Shown here: positions 5,963 to 8,318 of the stretch, one piece after another | Position numbering within the stretch: the first letter of the stretch is position 1 | Layout: each line of letters begins with the position of its first letter | Assembly: GCA_030695265.1 (NCBI GenBank) | Contig: JAUYTA010000998.1 | Span: forward strand, 1-8,318 | Length of the DNA stretch: 8,318 bases | Source of the DNA: Bacteroidota bacterium | Lineage (GTDB): Bacteria > Bacteroidota > Bacteroidia > Bacteroidales > Prolixibacteraceae | Reading direction: 5' to 3' | The notes under the pieces: generated by a model | Told to the model about the DNA's origin: nothing | The model's database searches: none | Seen by the model: the letters and a program-made list of their open reading frames with translations, nothing else | Program-made: the position numbers and the translations under genes

Positions 5963-6007
5963 AACTTTATGAACTTTATGAACTCTATGAACTCTATGAA
6001 CTTTAGT
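5963..6007 (-). repeat. Right 9-bp array flanking the S23-type gene
   Basis: Five 9-bp units in a row: AACTTTATG twice (5963-5980), AACTCTATG twice (5981-5998) and a final AACTTTAGT (5999-6007). On the minus strand these read as CATAAAGTT and CATAGAGTT, the same word family as AGTTCATAG in the left array, so the two arrays are inverted relative to each other. The array ends 5 bp before the stop codon of the first permease (6013-6015) and begins 30 bp upstream of the S23-type start codon. Confidence 0.8.
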
Positions 6008-6012
6008 CACTC

Positions 6013-7188
6013 CTACTGTATTTTCCCCCTTAAAGCTTCAGTTGGGTTCATTTTTGCGATGCGGCGTGCCGGCCAGTAACTCACCACCGAAGTGGTTAAA
6101 AGCACAATTATGGTCGTTGAAAGTATCAGTCCCATGCTGTAAATCGGGTACATGGTTGGCGCAATGGCCATCCCAAATTCGCTCGTGTCCATCGGAACGG
6201 TGAAGCCAACTTTGGCTTGCCAGATAAAGAACGGAATTCCGTAAAAAGCAGCCAAAGCAGCAGCCAACACTGCGTGCATCGCCCCTTCAACAGTAAAAAG
6301 TGTCACCACTTGTTGGCGGGTGTAGCCTAGGGCTACGTAGGTTCCAATCTCTTTTTGTCTGCGGAAAATGGACAAAATCTGGGTATCAAAAATTGCCAGC
6401 ATGGACAGCAGCAACAGAATAATATAGAAAACCGATTGCCCTTTATTTTTGGTTTTAATCATGGCATCAATTTCAGAAGTAAGGTCTTTTTTTGTTTTTA
6501 GCCTGAAGTCACCAACTGCGGAGCGGTTTTCTTCGGCATCCGCAAAGCTGAAAAGAGTGGCCTGTTCAGGAAGAAGTAACTTTTCCTGCATGGTTTCCAG
6601 GTTGATCCATACCTGTGCCACATCGATGGTGGGCACGGTGGTTGAAAAAATCCCGACAATTTCAATTTCAGTTGCATCGAAGGTGCCTTTGCTGTCGCGC
6701 CATCGCAAAACAACACGACTTCCTTTTTCGAGGTGGCTCGAACGCGCCATCACTTCCCCAATAATGGCAGGAATGGCGTCGGTCACCGAATCGAGTTTGT
6801 GTGTTGGTATTTTCAGCAAAGTTTGACCGGACGGAATTCCCTTAATCATTGCCGGTTGCATTCTTCCCTGGGGGTAAATGGTTCCCTGCGCAAAAAGCAT
6901 CGGCACCATTTCTCCCTTTTCAATTTCAGGCTTAAATTCACCGGGGATTGGGGCATGGCTATCGGTAATGGTAAACGCATCATACGGATCGTACTTTTCG
7001 TGCCAAAACTGGCCTTTGCCAATTTCCCACTTTTCCATATCATTTTTGGCCTGATGGTCCCAGCCCACCAGAATTCCTTTCATCCAAATAATGACCACGA
7101 AGGAAAACGACAACACGATCACATTTAACCATGTGCGTAATCCTGCACCTATCAGGTTTCGGAAAGCCAATTTAAAAGCTATTTTCAT
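6013..7188 (-). CDS. ABC transporter permease, FtsX/MacB (LolC/E-like) type, first in operon
   Basis: Inner-membrane subunit of 391 residues starting at ATG 7188 (MKIAFKLAFRNLIGAGLRTW), where the amphipathic start of such permeases is expected, 11 bp after the ATPase stop. An ATG at 7215 would add nine residues and overlap the ATPase by 16 bp. One membrane helix at about 18-40 is followed by a periplasmic domain (about 41-255) and three helices near 256-280, 303-330 and 345-375. The segment FRRQKEIGTYVALGYTRQQV after helix 2 is the FtsX coupling region, and the tail ends NPTEALRGKIQ, the conserved P..ALR end of the family. It differs strongly from the second permease in its periplasmic domain, as expected for a heterodimer like LolC-LolE. 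Function by mechanotransmission with the ATPase at 7200-7898 is inferred from family and position. Confidence 0.93.
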   Translation of the reverse strand: MKIAFKLAFRNLIGAGLRTWLNVIVLSFSFVVIIWMKGILVGWDHQAKNDMEKWEIGKGQFWHEKYDPYDAFTITDSHAPIPGEFKPEIEKGEMVPMLFAQGTIYPQGRMQPAMIKGIPSGQTLLKIPTHKLDSVTDAIPAIIGEVMARSSHLEKGSRVVLRWRDSKGTFDATEIEIVGIFSTTVPTIDVAQVWINLETMQEKLLLPEQATLFSFADAEENRSAVGDFRLKTKKDLTSEIDAMIKTKNKGQSVFYIILLLLSMLAIFDTQILSIFRRQKEIGTYVALGYTRQQVVTLFTVEGAMHAVLAAALAAFYGIPFFIWQAKVGFTVPMDTSEFGMAIAPTMYPIYSMGLILSTTIIVLLTTSVVSYWPARRIAKMNPTEALRGKIQ

Positions 7189-7199
7189 GGCGTTCAGTT

Positions 7200-7898
7200 T
7201 TACTGGTTCATCCATTCTTCATGATCGACCAATCCGTCTTTCAGGAAGATTTTCCTTTTCAGGTAACCGATGACTTTTTCATCGTGGGTAGCAAAAATGA
7301 AGGTCGTTTTCAGTTCACGGTTCAGGTTTAGCATGGTTTGCAGTATGTTGTGCGAGTTGGCTGCATCGAGGTTGGCGGTTGGCTCATCGGCCAATACCAA
7401 TGAGGGCTTTTTCACCATGGCGCGGGCAATGGCCACACGCTGGCATTCGCCTCCGGAAAGTTGCGGCGGTTTAGATTTAACTTTGTCGGACAGGCCCACC
7501 CATTCCAGCGCATCCATTACCATTTTTTTACGCTCCGAAGTGGTGTAATCGAGCAGTAACAATGGAAACTCCACATTTTCGAAAACCGTGTGTACATGTA
7601 GCAGGTTGTAGCTCTGGAAAATAAAACCCAGACTCTCTTTGCGCAGTTTGGCCGACTCTTTTGCGCTCAACTTGCTGATCGGTTTTCCGAGCACAATAAC
7701 CTCTCCTTCAGTAGGCATATCGAGTGATCCGATGATGTTGAGCAGCGTGGTTTTTCCGGAGCCGCTCGGACCAATAAGTCCCGCAAATTCTCCGGTCCCG
7801 AAGTTCAGGTTAATTCCCTTGAGTGCGGTAAATTCACCTTTCCCGATGGGAAATCTTTTGATGAGCTGGTTGATTTGAATGATGGCAGAGTTTTCCAT
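7200..7898 (-). CDS. ABC transporter ATP-binding protein, LolD/MacB type
   Basis: Cytoplasmic ATPase of 232 residues driving the two FtsX-type permeases. All motifs are intact: Walker A GPSGSGKTT (43-51, Lys49), Q-loop FIFQSYNLL (92-100, Gln95), signature LSGGECQRVAIARA (147-160), Walker B LVLADEP (167-173, Asp171, Glu172), D-loop ANLD and switch THDE (204-207, His205). The signature has Cys152 where LSGGEQQ is usual, a mild variation. The stretch IFQSYNLLHVHTVFENVEFPLLL is typical of the LolD/MacB/FtsE branch rather than importers. Start at ATG 7898, 12 bp after the stop of the upstream beta-rich protein gene; the first permease begins 11 bp after its stop codon. Such tight spacing indicates one transcript. 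It could serve lipoprotein release, lipid transport or peptide/antibiotic export; the LolA-like gene in the operon favours the first two. Confidence 0.96.
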   Translation of the reverse strand: MENSAIIQINQLIKRFPIGKGEFTALKGINLNFGTGEFAGLIGPSGSGKTTLLNIIGSLDMPTEGEVIVLGKPISKLSAKESAKLRKESLGFIFQSYNLLHVHTVFENVEFPLLLLDYTTSERKKMVMDALEWVGLSDKVKSKPPQLSGGECQRVAIARAMVKKPSLVLADEPTANLDAANSHNILQTMLNLNRELKTTFIFATHDEKVIGYLKRKIFLKDGLVDHEEWMNQ

Positions 7899-7910
7899 AA
7901 ACCGAATATT

Positions 7911-8318
7911 TTAATGATTAAAAACCAACATTACCTGCATTCCAGTTCCGGCAAACAGGTTGATATCGTTGGCGGTGAGCGGTATTTTATACTGTTTGGG
8001 ATTGCTAAAACCCATGCAGTAAAGCGTAAAATTCCTGAACTGATGGTTCCAGGTTACGATGTTATAAACCCCTTTGTTGATCCAGTCGTAATACATCATC
8101 GCACTCAGGTTGTCGTTCAAACCCAGCGGATAATTGAGCGAAAGCGTGGAAAATACAAACGGATCATCAATACGGAAAGGTTTTGCATCGTATGCAAATA
8201 GCAACTGTTCATAAATGACATTCAGTCCGTTACCTATTCCAAAAGTATAATCTGTTCCAACGTTTAACGAAGTTTGATTGGTGAAATCGCCCACGTTTTT
8301 TGATTTATTGAGCCAGAC
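7911..8318 (-). CDS. C-terminal 135 residues of a beta-rich, probably outer-membrane protein (cut by window edge)
   Basis: The frame is open to the window edge, reading VWLNKSKNVGDFTNQ at 8318 onward; its first 135 visible residues end at TAA 7911. I do not recognise the family. The sequence alternates polar and hydrophobic/aromatic residues in strand-length runs separated by short turns: TSLNVGTDYTFGIG, LNVIYEQLLFAYD, FVFSTLSLNYPLG, LSAMMYYDWI, YNIVTWNHQF, FTLYCMGFS and a final GTGMQVMLVFNH. This pattern suits a transmembrane beta-barrel, although the last residue is His rather than the usual aromatic. The gene leads directly into the ABC ATPase with a 12-bp gap, so it belongs to the same operon and would be the outer-membrane member of the system. 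The GTG at 8294 is internal and not a likely start. Confidence 0.7.
   Translation of the reverse strand, partial: VWLNKSKNVGDFTNQTSLNVGTDYTFGIGNGLNVIYEQLLFAYDAKPFRIDDPFVFSTLSLNYPLGLNDNLSAMMYYDWINKGVYNIVTWNHQFRNFTLYCMGFSNPKQYKIPLTANDINLFAGTGMQVMLVFNH

Larger units (their letters stand above)
5535..6007. mobile_element. Putative S23-gene cassette bounded by inverted 9-bp arrays
   Basis: A 473-bp unit consists of an inward-facing pair of short tandem arrays (5535-5577 and 5963-6007) enclosing one S23/IVP-family gene. It lies between two permease genes that would otherwise be close neighbours. By hand count 5581-5940 is about 39% G+C, while 5101-5220 in the adjoining permease is about 55%. The hexamer TACTGT stands just outside each end (5526-5531 and 6014-6019) and could be a short target duplication, though chance is a fair explanation. 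No transposase is encoded, so movement would need help in trans or recombination between repeats. That it is mobile is inference. Confidence 0.45.

Noticed and set aside
5535..6007. CRISPR array or diversity-generating retroelement
   Set aside because: The repeats are 9-bp tandem words without unique spacers, and there is no Cas gene. There is no reverse transcriptase or template/variable repeat pair, despite the distant link between S23-family and Avd proteins.
6449..6826. Plus-strand open frames opposite the permease and ATPase genes (also 4971-5408, 5162-5500, 6733-7128, 7270-7548)
   Set aside because: They lie wholly antisense to well-supported genes, have no recognisable domain, and show no start context.

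Overview
The window looks like chromosomal DNA from a member of the Bacteroidota, probably a free-living relative of the Marinilabiliales or Prolixibacteraceae. This rests on a SusC/RagA-type TonB-dependent transporter start with the family's VVVIGYG signature, a PUL-type LacI regulator, A-rich translation starts without clear Shine-Dalgarno sequences, and a free-standing S23-type four-helix-bundle gene. The genus is inference.

Layout. (1) Positions 1-374 (minus) hold the first 124 codons of a SusC-like outer-membrane transporter that continues past the window edge. (2) Positions 375-697 are a divergent control region with a LacI-family operator at 539-564, flanked by two identical 12-bp words exactly 50 bp apart. 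(3) Positions 698-1717 (plus) encode a LacI-family regulator, which probably controls the SusC locus and itself. (4) Positions 1718-1827 hold a perfect 17-bp dyad and three GCGCC words. Two more lie just inside the next reading frame, all near whole DNA-turn spacing. (5) Positions 1828-3396 (plus) encode an AT-rich Fic-domain AMP-transferase with its own inhibitory motif.

(6) From 8318 back to 3406, all on the minus strand, lies what reads as one operon: the C-terminal part of a beta-rich, probably outer-membrane protein, an ABC ATPase of the LolD/MacB type, two FtsX/MacB-type permeases, and a periplasmic LolA-like protein. Together they resemble a complete route from inner membrane through periplasm to outer membrane. 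The cargo is unknown; lipoproteins or lipids are the reasonable guess.

The operon is interrupted twice by repeat structures. Between the permeases lies a 473-bp unit (5535-6007): an AT-rich S23/IVP-family gene bracketed by inverted arrays of a 9-bp word of the AGTTCATAG type. Between the second permease and the LolA-like gene lies a large hairpin (4157-4218) made of CACATAGG words with a similar CATAG core and 8-9 bp period. The S23 unit looks like a small mobile or repeat-borne cassette and is the most interesting structure here. The phased GCGCC array at the Fic gene comes next.
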